A stretch of DNA of 6,584 nt, taken from assembly GCA_020351895.1 (NCBI GenBank), contig CP070672.1, positions 3,384,131 through 3,390,714 on the forward strand, in the 5' to 3' direction. The number at the start of each line of letters is the position of its first letter. Positions within the stretch are counted from its first letter, which is position 1. Source of the stretch: Thermoplasmata archaeon (GTDB lineage Archaea; Thermoplasmatota; Thermoplasmata; GCA-020350865). Made by a program: the position numbers and the translations under genes. Below, one piece after another: positions 1 through 6,538 of this stretch. The notes under the pieces were generated by a model. The model searched no databases and was not told the DNA's origin. It saw only the letters and a program-made list of their open reading frames with translations.

Positions 1-91
1 GGTAACCTTCTGGATGTTCATCCTCTTTAGATGAAATCTCATCGATTTCCGACATGTATATCTTAAGTGCACCCTTCTTTTTTCTTACTCT
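1..91 (-). other. Cytoplasmic tail, incomplete (residues 2148 to at least 2177)
   Basis: The tail starts with a basic cluster (R2148-V-R-K-K-K) and becomes acidic and polar: S2161-E-I-D-E-I-S-S-K-E-D-E-H-P-E-G-Y. No stop codon is reached, so its length is unknown. Sortase- and archaeosortase-processed proteins usually end within a few residues of the basic cluster, so a tail of 30 or more residues argues for a retained membrane protein. The tail could be simply disordered, or could lead into a cytoplasmic domain. The sequence here does not decide. Confidence 0.7.
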
Positions 92-3000
92 TAGAAGACC
101 CATTATTGAAATAAGGACAGCCACTATACCTGAAAGTATAGCCAAGACAAGTCCCCACCAGTCTAAAGATTGGCCAAGTAATGTCTCCCGACCAAGAGCC
201 TCCTCCACATCCTCCACATCCACAGTCCAGGAATACGTTGTGTTAGCACCTGATTCGGTTTCGTATACCTTTGCGGTTATTATGTGGCTTCCGCTTGAAG
301 CGTAATTTGTGGTATATGTATATTTATCAGAGCCTTCCCACACCTGTGTTCCATCAACATACCAAAGCACATCCAATGAATCGCCATCTTCATCTGATTT
401 GGTAATGGCAAACTTCAACGCCTCTTTTTCCTTTATCTGGGCACTTTTTCCCTCGGGCTCTACAACTGTTAAGGTGGGTAATCTGTTCTTTTTTTGGACA
501 TTCACAGTCCAAGTTGTTTCATTGAAGTCATCCCCATCAGAAATCACAAGCCTTAGTATGTACTCACCCTCAGAATCGTAATCGGTTTTCAGATGGTAAA
601 TGGAGTTTGAAACGCCCTCTTCAAACAGGACTATCCTTCCATCATATGTCCACCTATAAGATAGTATGTCACCATCGTTATCTTCGGCAGATACGCGGAA
701 CTCAATGGATTCTGTTTCGGTAATTGTAATATCGGTATCCTCATGGCTCAAGTTAATGTTCGCAGGGGCACTGTTTTCGATAACCGAGGTTGCGCTTGAG
801 AACCATTCACTGAAATCCTCACCGTCACTCACCCTTACCTTGTAGTACCAGATATCTCCTTTATCTGTCAAGTCCCATGAGATCTCCTGGTAATCATCAT
901 AATCTTCCAAATGACCGTTATCCCTGTACCATTTAATCTCGAAATCAGATAGAGGATCACCGTCTTCATCCTCATATAGGTCCTCAAACACTGGTATTAG
1001 ATCCTGGGTGGATTTCGCTTTTGAAGGAGAAAGAGTGGGGATACCATTGATTGTAGGTGCGGTATTTGGGATCGTGGATGGCTCAGTTGTATGCCATCCA
1101 CTCCATTCTGTGCCATCGTACACCCTGATTTCCGCATGCCAGCCGTCTCCCTTTATCAGATAGTCACCTAAAACCGTTTGATTGTCATCAAATGCAGGTT
1201 GTATATCATTATTTTTGTACCATCTGATTTCTGCGGATTCCACCATGTCCAAATCGATATCAGATGCGGAATAAGAAAGCCAAAGATACCTGTCCGAATC
1301 AGTAAATATCAATTCAACTGCTGCCTCATCCATGGAGGGGGGACTATTGTGTATCAATATGCCCTCCGATCCTCTCTCTTGGCCCACATTGATACCGTCA
1401 CTCGGTATAACAAGGCAGTACCACACCTGATCCTTTACAAGAACTCCAACCGGGGTTACATTGCCGTGAATACCGCTGTCCTTTACTCCAAGTGCGTCCT
1501 CGTAAATCCAACGATACGATGTTCCATTTTCCGGATCACCATCATAATCGTAGTAATCATAGGACACTGAAAGATAATCCTCGGATGTCGCATAAGAAGG
1601 TGAAATCGTGACATTGGTAACCTGTGGTGGCGTGTTAAATATCTCCACAGCCTCTGTCCATGCTTCTGCTCCAAAATCCTCACCATCCTTTGGGATTATC
1701 CTGCATTTCCATAGGTCTTCACGTTGAGTGTAGGAGCTGGGCAATATACTTGAATTCACTCCTACAGAAGTCCAGTTGCCTCCATCTCTTTGGTAATACC
1801 ACTCATAAGCCGAACCCGATTCACTGTCAAGATCGGCATCAGAGAAAACGTATTGTACCATTAGATTATCTGCTCCATTTATTATCATACTTCCTGACTC
1901 CGCCGTTATCCTTGAATTCTGAATAAAAGGCGGAGTATTGCCGATTGTCACGACCTGGGATTCCACAGGTACTCCCTCATCATCCCCATCGTGGGGAGTA
2001 ACAATGCACTTCCATTGTTGTCCTTTGAAGATGTACAGGCTTGGAAGATAAAAGCTGTCTATATTGGAATAAACCCAATCACCCATTATGAAGTTATATA
2101 TGTACCATTTATTGGTTGTTTTGGATAGATCTAATCCATCGTCATCCAAATCAAATACCTCAAAATTCACATAGAGGTCATCCCCTCCAGTTGGTTCGGA
2201 TGGGGAAATTGTAACATTCGAAACCGAAGGGGGGGTATTATGAATTGCCAGCACATTGCTTTCAAAGGAATAGGCAGGATATGTGCTGTCGTATCCATCC
2301 GATGGATACACCAGAGCCTGCCATAATTGACCTTTTTGGGTGTCTTGTGAGTTGATTGTGGTCATATCATCAAATGCGGAGTTATAAATCCCGTTGATGT
2401 ACCAGTGAATTATTGTACCAGATTCTGGATCATTCTCTGGATCTTGGTAGGTGTAATTCAATACGATGTCGTATTTTGTTGTTGGTTGATCGGTGTAATC
2501 GGGCTCAGGATCCGGATTGTCATGGTATCCAATGATTTCAATGAAGGAAACCCTGGGTAGCTGGTTCGAGACAGTAACATCCAAATGTTGGCTTTCATTT
2601 ATTAAGGCCACATGTTCACCCATGTGACTTCCATCATCAATATAGATCCTGAAAGGATTGTCTGTGAATTCGTCCTCCCTAAATATGGTCTTTTCTTGGA
2701 TCAAGATCCATTGGGCGAATCCCAAATTCACCTGTTCACCATAGATTATACTGTCCTTGGAATTAACGATTGTGATGTTTGCGTATGCCGGGATATTATT
2801 GTCAATATCATAGACCTGTACAGAAAGATAATGGTATACTTCCACCCTTGATCCCGAATCTTCTATACTGAGTTTCGAGAGATTCACCGAGGTATTTAAT
2901 AAATACACCACTGCCGAATCGTTGAGAATAAGTGAAAAATCACCGAAAGAGGTGATCGAAGAGTTGTCAATTATCAGGATTCCAAGTTCCCCTTCATATC

Positions 3001-6000
3001 CCTTTGCTATGATCTCACCGTTGATTCCATTTGAAATAGAACAATTGATCATATTTATCGGACCTGGACTATCCATTACAAAACAGTTGATTGTCAGGTT
3101 GATAATCACATTTAATAATGTGATATCACGGCATCCTGTCAACCTTATCCCGGCTTGAATGAATTCCATATAAATATCCCTTAATAATAGATTATCTGAA
3201 TTAATGAGCCAGATTCCAACCTCTCCTCCCATAAGAGTTACATTTTCTATATTTGATTGGGATTCATTTTCCATTTTTATTAATTGCTGGTTGTTATCTC
3301 CCATGATATCCCTTATTGTGCTGTACATACACCAGGTTGTGTATATTGCATCATCGACATTGCCATTTGTCCGAGCGAAAGTACATCTTTGAATCGTAGT
3401 ATACAAGGATGACTCAACATATATTCCTGAATAATCCCGAGTTGATATGTTAGAGTTCTCCACAAATATATTATCAGATTCCAAGATGAGTATTCCCGGA
3501 TTACCGAGAATTAGCGTATTATTATGGATAATGGATTGTGAGCATTGGTGCATGAAAATTCCATATGAAGGCTCATCACCCGCGCCCTCTAGGGATATGT
3601 TGGATAGGGAGATGTCCAGGGATGATACAGAGTGTGCAAATAAACCATAATGGGTCCTGCCATACATTTTCAATCCCGTTATTTCTATGTTCGAGGAGTC
3701 ACCGATGTCCAAAAGGTATTCTGCTCGCTCCCATGGGTGGGAATAAAAAGTGATATTGTCAAGTACACCAAGAAAGTCCAAAGCACTGTATATTCCCAGA
3801 CCCCAATATCGAGCATCGATTTGGGAGTTAGTCACAGTTAAATTTCTTGTTTGGCAGATTACACCTTTCATATATCCTTCGGTATTGCGTGTATCATCTC
3901 CGGGATAAAGGATTTTTGAGCCGTTAATCTGAACAATAGCATCCTGCTCGATAACGAAGAAATAGGGTTCCTCATCTTCCCTTAAGATTGTTACATTTTC
4001 ACATCTTAGATATCCACTGTTATTTACAAATAAACCAAATATTACTCCTGACCACAAGCCAAATTGTAACGAGGTATTTCCAAGTTCAAGGTCTCCAAAT
4101 ACCCAAAGGGTACCATTCAGGGTTATATTCCCTAGGTCAACATTTTGAGGTGATGTCTTGTTTACTACCCAATCCCCGCAGTAAGCGCTGCCATATCTGG
4201 TGCTGTCAGATGAACTGTCATTGGCCTTTACTGCGTAATAATATGATTGCCAGTCCTCAGATGCGCTGATATGGACATAACTAGTATCGAAGGATGTTGC
4301 GTTTGGAATTCCTGTGGCCATATAATTATCTAAACTGGTTAAATCCTTTGCAATGTAAATGTCATACCATGCAACATCCTGGGAGGTTGAGGGATCCCAA
4401 GTCAATATGGTGCTGCTGTTTTCGTGGGAGTATGCAACCATATTGGTGGGGGCATTGGGTGGGGTGTTCCCAGAATAAACAATATCCACCTGTCTGTTAC
4501 CCAAGACCATGAATGGTAGGGACCAAGCCTCCCATCCGACTTCATAGGCTTTGGCTGAATGGGGATTATAGGTTTCCGAAGGGACTCCCGTGGTAAATAT
4601 CAAATGTACCACAGGTACATCCCAGGCATAGCCATCAGAACCGGTTATGGATTGTACCACCTCCGCCCCAAGTGGGAATGGCTTGATGTCGATCTTTGCT
4701 CCAGCAACGATTCCATTGTCATCTGTTACATATACGTCCACCCAATATTTCCAGGTCAGTGAGGATGAACCTTGTAAAATGGAATTTGACGCATTGCGAG
4801 CATCAATTGCAGTGATATGAGAGTCGTCCAACCAATATTGGTTAATTGAAGAGTTCATTACAGTCACAATGCTGTTGTCCCATGCCCGAATATCCTGATT
4901 GACATTGTTAAAAGTGAGTTCCGAAAGTGTTGCATCAGCCCTTGTGAAATCCATTCCAGAATTTGAATCATCGACGTATATATTATCCATCCAAATGCTG
5001 CCGTCTTTGCAATCAGTCAGTCTTATTCCACTAGACCGTGGATTATAAACTGAAACTTGTGATAGATACACATCACCTGCCCAATTTATCTCGATTCCGC
5101 TTTCTGGTTCGTAGATTCCGTCAATTAGAATGTTTTCACCGTACATATCACCGGACCATAAGGATAAACTGAGATTGATGTTGTAGGTAGAATAATCTAT
5201 TATATTCGCACTCGAGTAGTCTACGGCAAATCCCCTAGTCTGTTCTAAAGAATCGGTTTCAAGATATATGTTTCTAACAGTGAAGTTATCCGATCCGAAA
5301 GTGACTGAGATACCTGTTCCTGTCAGACTGGTAACATTTAAATTCGAAATGCTTGAGTTATCGGTTGCATTGAAGTAAATCGGGGACCATACATCCGATA
5401 ATTCGATGCTATCAAATACGATCCCTTCACTCTCATAGGCCCTTAATAGATCGGTACCGTCCATAATAGTAACGCCCGAAACTTCCATGGCCTCCGACCT
5501 CCAGATATCTATGAATCTCGTTACGTTTGTTGCCACGATATTTGATACTTTACCATTTGACGAGTCTTGGATACTCATTACATCATTGTCATCTGCAGTT
5601 GATACATTATCTATAGTAAAATTCGAGCATCTTTCAACCTCGATCTTTCTATTCCACTCCTCGCTTGGGTCGATCACTATATTTTGAGCTGAAAAATTGT
5701 TACAGTCAATAAATCTCAGGACTCTGTCCGATCCAATGCCATAGATATTCTTTATTCGGAACCCAGAGGATGTTGAGAATCTCAATACCTGTTCACCTGT
5801 GAGAGTGAAATTATCTATGTAAAAGTCGTGGGAATCCTGGGAATCTACGAGATAATTCTCTCCAACCTCCTGAAATGTAACATTGTTAATTCTTATACCT
5901 TGTGTGCTATACATAATCAAGGGGCTCATACCGATCTGCGATAGATCTATATTCTCAATGAAAAATCCGGTATTATTCCCTGAAAATGAAAGTGCCACAA

Positions 6001-6532
6001 GACTCGTGTTTATCCGGGTATTTGTAATATGCCCGGAATTGGTTCCCACATATATTCCCATATGCTCTGCATTCGAAACATCAATAAAACCGCATTGCCT
6101 CACAGTGGAGGTCTCCATAATTAGAGTGGAACCTGCTTTTGCAATAAAATAGTAATATGCAGATAAGAACTCGGTATCATCATCATCAGGTGGATCCGTG
6201 ATATAACAGTCGTACAACTCCAGTATCCCGCTGTCTTCCACAGTTATCGAATATGGTGCAAGGGTAATTGACATCATCATTATGGTACAAGTATTCAAAA
6301 CGAGATGACCGCCGTTTGAGATGGTGAGATCACCCCATAGTGCTATTATTTCATCTGTGTATTCCTCGTATCCTGTCACAGTCCAGTCCTCATGTAATTC
6401 CTGATAACCGTTGATACCATCGTCTGGTTGAGCCGAAACTTGACCCATAAGAAATGGGCTCAAACCCAAAGATATAACCGATAAAATCATTCCTGCTACA
6501 AGATACAGTGAAAGAACCTGTTTTTCTGCCAT
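1..6532 (-). CDS. Giant secreted membrane-anchored surface protein: two NosD-like beta-helices, FN3, eight Ig-like repeats, C-terminal TM (3' partial)
   Basis: The frame is open from the ATG at 6530-6532 to the window edge, giving 2177 codons (lowest complete codon at 2-4); the stop lies outside. I chose this start because a GGAGGT motif sits 6 nt upstream and a signal peptide follows at once. Domain order is signal peptide, beta-helix, beta-sandwich, FN3, beta-helix, beta-sandwich, eight Ig-like repeats, transmembrane helix, cytoplasmic tail. The ectodomain (about 35-2125) is rich in Asp, Glu, Asn, Ser and Thr and carries roughly 50 N-x-S/T sequons. NosD-like helices and Ig/FN3 repeats usually serve binding or structure outside the cell, so an adhesin, polysaccharide-binding or envelope role is likely; I see no enzyme active site. 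Arginine is mainly AGA/AGG and ATA is common, as in many archaea. The gene appears to start its own transcript, and nothing upstream is visible. No frameshift or internal stop was seen. The exact family and function are unrecognised. Confidence 0.96.
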   Translation of the reverse strand, partial: MAEKQVLSLYLVAGMILSVISLGLSPFLMGQVSAQPDDGINGYQELHEDWTVTGYEEYTDEIIALWGDLTISNGGHLVLNTCTIMMMSITLAPYSITVEDSGILELYDCYITDPPDDDDTEFLSAYYYFIAKAGSTLIMETSTVRQCGFIDVSNAEHMGIYVGTNSGHITNTRINTSLVALSFSGNNTGFFIENIDLSQIGMSPLIMYSTQGIRINNVTFQEVGENYLVDSQDSHDFYIDNFTLTGEQVLRFSTSSGFRIKNIYGIGSDRVLRFIDCNNFSAQNIVIDPSEEWNRKIEVERCSNFTIDNVSTADDNDVMSIQDSSNGKVSNIVATNVTRFIDIWRSEAMEVSGVTIMDGTDLLRAYESEGIVFDSIELSDVWSPIYFNATDNSSISNLNVTSLTGTGISVTFGSDNFTVRNIYLETDSLEQTRGFAVDYSSANIIDYSTYNINLSLSLWSGDMYGENILIDGIYEPESGIEINWAGDVYLSQVSVYNPRSSGIRLTDCKDGSIWMDNIYVDDSNSGMDFTRADATLSELTFNNVNQDIRAWDNSIVTVMNSSINQYWLDDSHITAIDARNASNSILQGSSSLTWKYWVDVYVTDDNGIVAGAKIDIKPFPLGAEVVQSITGSDGYAWDVPVVHLIFTTGVPSETYNPHSAKAYEVGWEAWSLPFMVLGNRQVDIVYSGNTPPNAPTNMVAYSHENSSTILTWDPSTSQDVAWYDIYIAKDLTSLDNYMATGIPNATSFDTSYVHISASEDWQSYYYAVKANDSSSDSTRYGSAYCGDWVVNKTSPQNVDLGNITLNGTLWVFGDLELGNTSLQFGLWSGVIFGLFVNNSGYLRCENVTILREDEEPYFFVIEQDAIVQINGSKILYPGDDTRNTEGYMKGVICQTRNLTVTNSQIDARYWGLGIYSALDFLGVLDNITFYSHPWERAEYLLDIGDSSNIEITGLKMYGRTHYGLFAHSVSSLDISLSNISLEGAGDEPSYGIFMHQCSQSIIHNNTLILGNPGILILESDNIFVENSNISTRDYSGIYVESSLYTTIQRCTFARTNGNVDDAIYTTWCMYSTIRDIMGDNNQQLIKMENESQSNIENVTLMGGEVGIWLINSDNLLLRDIYMEFIQAGIRLTGCRDITLLNVIINLTINCFVMDSPGPINMINCSISNGINGEIIAKGYEGELGILIIDNSSITSFGDFSLILNDSAVVYLLNTSVNLSKLSIEDSGSRVEVYHYLSVQVYDIDNNIPAYANITIVNSKDSIIYGEQVNLGFAQWILIQEKTIFREDEFTDNPFRIYIDDGSHMGEHVALINESQHLDVTVSNQLPRVSFIEIIGYHDNPDPEPDYTDQPTTKYDIVLNYTYQDPENDPESGTIIHWYINGIYNSAFDDMTTINSQDTQKGQLWQALVYPSDGYDSTYPAYSFESNVLAIHNTPPSVSNVTISPSEPTGGDDLYVNFEVFDLDDDGLDLSKTTNKWYIYNFIMGDWVYSNIDSFYLPSLYIFKGQQWKCIVTPHDGDDEGVPVESQVVTIGNTPPFIQNSRITAESGSMIINGADNLMVQYVFSDADLDSESGSAYEWYYQRDGGNWTSVGVNSSILPSSYTQREDLWKCRIIPKDGEDFGAEAWTEAVEIFNTPPQVTNVTISPSYATSEDYLSVSYDYYDYDGDPENGTSYRWIYEDALGVKDSGIHGNVTPVGVLVKDQVWYCLVIPSDGINVGQERGSEGILIHNSPPSMDEAAVELIFTDSDRYLWLSYSASDIDLDMVESAEIRWYKNNDIQPAFDDNQTVLGDYLIKGDGWHAEIRVYDGTEWSGWHTTEPSTIPNTAPTINGIPTLSPSKAKSTQDLIPVFEDLYEDEDGDPLSDFEIKWYRDNGHLEDYDDYQEISWDLTDKGDIWYYKVRVSDGEDFSEWFSSATSVIENSAPANINLSHEDTDITITETESIEFRVSAEDNDGDILSYRWTYDGRIVLFEEGVSNSIYHLKTDYDSEGEYILRLVISDGDDFNETTWTVNVQKKNRLPTLTVVEPEGKSAQIKEKEALKFAITKSDEDGDSLDVLWYVDGTQVWEGSDKYTYTTNYASSGSHIITAKVYETESGANTTYSWTVDVEDVEEALGRETLLGQSLDWWGLVLAILSGIVAVLISIMGLLRVRKKKGALKIYMSEIDEISSKEDEHPEGY
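92..157 (-). other. C-terminal transmembrane helix (about residues 2126-2147)
   Basis: After a short linker and D2124-W2125-W2126 there are about 22 uncharged hydrophobic residues (Leu, Val, Ile, Ala, Gly, Met) ending at L2147. R2148-V-R-K-K-K follows immediately as a stop-transfer signal. With the cleavable signal peptide this gives type I topology, N-terminus outside. There is no PGF-CTERM, LPxTG or similar sorting motif before the helix, so anchoring appears to be by the helix itself. Confidence 0.9.
215..775 (-). repeat. Two membrane-proximal Ig-like/PKD-like repeats, class B (residues 1920 to about 2106)
   Basis: Units start at N1920 (N-S-A-P) and N2016 (N-R-L-P); window positions are 488-775 and 215-487. 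They keep the N-x-x-P linker, the acidic D-x-D-G-D loop and the first Trp (W1961, W2057), but lack the second Trp found in the six preceding units. Unit 7 keeps S1998-D-G-D; unit 8 has lost it. Both instead end in a strand W-T-V-x-V (W2008, W2102), typical of PKD-type domains. They lie closest to the membrane and lead into the Glu-rich linker at 2107-2116. Confidence 0.78.
776..2566 (-). repeat. Six tandem Ig-like/PKD-like repeats, class A (residues 1323-1919)
   Basis: Units start at N1323, N1432, N1532, N1633, N1729 and N1823, each opening with an N-x-x-P linker (N-T-P-P in three of them), with lengths of 109, 100, 101, 96, 94 and 97 residues. In window coordinates the units are 2240-2566, 1940-2239, 1637-1939, 1349-1636, 1067-1348 and 776-1066. 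Each has an acidic D-x-D-x-D/E loop, a Trp (W1377, W1476, W1578, W1675, W1771, W1868) and a second Trp 27-31 residues later (W1404, W1507, W1608, W1704, W1798, W1895) in the pattern G-x-x-W or near it. That is followed by [PVY]-x-D-G (PSDG in units 1 and 4). Such tandem Ig-like modules build stiff stalks. The acidic loops could bind calcium, which is an inference. The first unit carries an extra Asp/Pro-rich insert at 1338-1350. Confidence 0.83.
2570..2857 (-). other. Beta-sandwich domain 2 (about residues 1226-1321)
   Basis: The segment follows helix 2 directly with V1230-Y-H-Y-L-S-V-Q-V-Y-D and then N1245-N-I-P-A-Y-A-N-I-T-I. This echoes beta-sandwich 1 (Y596-W-V-D-V-Y-V-T-D followed by V-A-G-A-K-I-D-I) in the same place relative to its helix. 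The second half contains D1299-D-G-S-H and ends in alternating strand residues before N1323. It probably caps the second helix and links it to the repeat stalk. Assignment to the transthyretin/Ig-fold group is by pattern only. Confidence 0.5.
2861..4177 (-). other. Right-handed parallel beta-helix domain 2 (about residues 786-1224)
   Basis: It begins with D787-W788-V-V and a strand-rich cap ending W810-V-F-G-D-L, which resembles the start of helix 1. The turns again follow a ladder: about 949, 972, 1001, 1022, 1045, 1072, 1094, 1116, 1137 and 1159, with later rungs near 1187 and 1209. Steps are mostly 21-23 residues, with two longer ones of 27 and 29 that imply loops. Typical rungs are S-D-N-I-F-V-E-N, S-D-N-L-L-L-R-D and C-R-D-I-T-L-L-N. 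No catalytic cluster is visible. About half of its rungs carry N-x-S/T sequons. It is somewhat shorter than helix 1 and is probably an ancient duplicate of it or a second member of the same family. Confidence 0.83.
4181..4468 (-). other. Fibronectin type III domain (about residues 689-784)
   Basis: The domain starts with a Pro-rich linker (N689-T-P-P-N-A-P) and shows the FN3 landmarks: L710-T-W712 in strand B, W722-Y-D-I-Y-I in strand C, and Y764-Y-Y-A-V-K-A in strand F. Length is about 95 residues, as usual. FN3 domains commonly act as spacers or as protein- or glycan-binding modules in secreted proteins. This is the only clear FN3 in the protein and it separates the two halves that each hold a beta-helix. 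Confidence 0.75.
4475..4759 (-). other. Beta-sandwich domain 1 (about residues 592-686), carboxypeptidase-regulatory/transthyretin-like
   Basis: After the first helix comes a strand-rich segment with alternating hydrophobics (V598-V600-V602), a D604-D605-N-G turn, then V609-A-G-A-K-I-D-I and later G631-S-D-G-Y-A-W. The pattern V-x-D-x-x-G-x-x-V-x-G-A-x-[IV] followed by T-x-x-D-G is typical of CarboxypepD_reg-like and related Ig-fold modules, which act as rigid spacers or carbohydrate-contacting units in extracellular proteins. The family name rests on pattern alone. The domain sits between beta-helix 1 and the FN3 domain, joined to the latter by an N689-T-P-P linker like those in the C-terminal stalk. 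Confidence 0.6.
4778..6397 (-). other. Right-handed parallel beta-helix domain 1 (about residues 46-585), NosD/CASH-like
   Basis: The segment opens with a cap region (D49-W50-T-V, then W66-G-D-L-T-I) and continues as a ladder of similar turns, each with a small or polar pair, a hydrophobic residue, then N-[IV] and another beta-strand. Equivalent ladder positions are about 168, 190, 213, 237, 258, 280, 305, 328, 349, 371, 394 and 417, a period of 21-25 residues. Less regular rungs continue near 444, 463, 488, 512, 535 and 555. This spacing is the hallmark of parallel beta-helices of the NosD/CASH type, seen in polysaccharide-binding or -processing and adhesive proteins. I see no conserved catalytic Asp cluster of the pectate-lyase or polygalacturonase kind. 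Many Asn at the turns lie in N-x-S/T sequons. An acidic loop (D113 to E121, including four consecutive Asp) interrupts the first rungs. Confidence 0.85.
6176..6187. repeat. Trinucleotide run (ATC)4 inside beta-helix 1
   Basis: Four tandem ATC units on the plus strand encode four consecutive Asp codons (residues 116-119) on the coding strand. A second short run, CATCATCAT at 6272-6280, encodes Met85-87. Both are in frame, so copy-number change would lengthen or shorten the loop without breaking the gene. Four units is short and may be chance. Confidence 0.6.
6431..6532 (-). other. Signal peptide (residues 1-34)
   Basis: The N-terminus has Lys4, then a long hydrophobic stretch from about residue 6 to 30 rich in Leu, Ile, Val and Gly. 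It ends in V32-S33-A34 before Q35-P36-D37-D38. This is a Sec-type signal with a likely signal peptidase I cut after Ala34. There is no lipobox cysteine near the end, so a lipoprotein is unlikely. It shows that the following domains are exported. Confidence 0.85.
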
Positions 6533-6538
6533 TTATAT

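Noticed and set aside
1..157. C-terminal sorting signal such as LPxTG or PGF-CTERM
   Set aside because: No such motif precedes the hydrophobic helix, and the cytoplasmic part is longer than expected for a sorted substrate.
215..2566. Recent DNA-level tandem duplication or a CRISPR-like array
   Set aside because: The units of about 100 codons are similar only at protein level in a few key residues. The nucleotide sequences differ widely and there are no short identical direct repeats with spacers.
54..6152. Plus-strand open frames of 62-130 codons scattered across the window
   Set aside because: All lie antisense to the long minus-strand gene, have no consistent ribosome sites and encode low-complexity or Cys/His/Pro-rich products typical of shadow frames.
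4778..6397. Beta-helix 1 as a pectate lyase, polygalacturonase or other carbohydrate-active enzyme
   Set aside because: Parallel beta-helices are common to such enzymes, but I see no catalytic Asp pair, Arg/Lys site or family signature, and the rungs lack the long loops that form an active groove.
4778..6397. Assignment as the NosD copper-insertion protein of nitrous oxide reductase
   Set aside because: Only the repeat type matches. The length, Ig-like stalk, membrane anchor and absence of visible nos neighbours argue against it.
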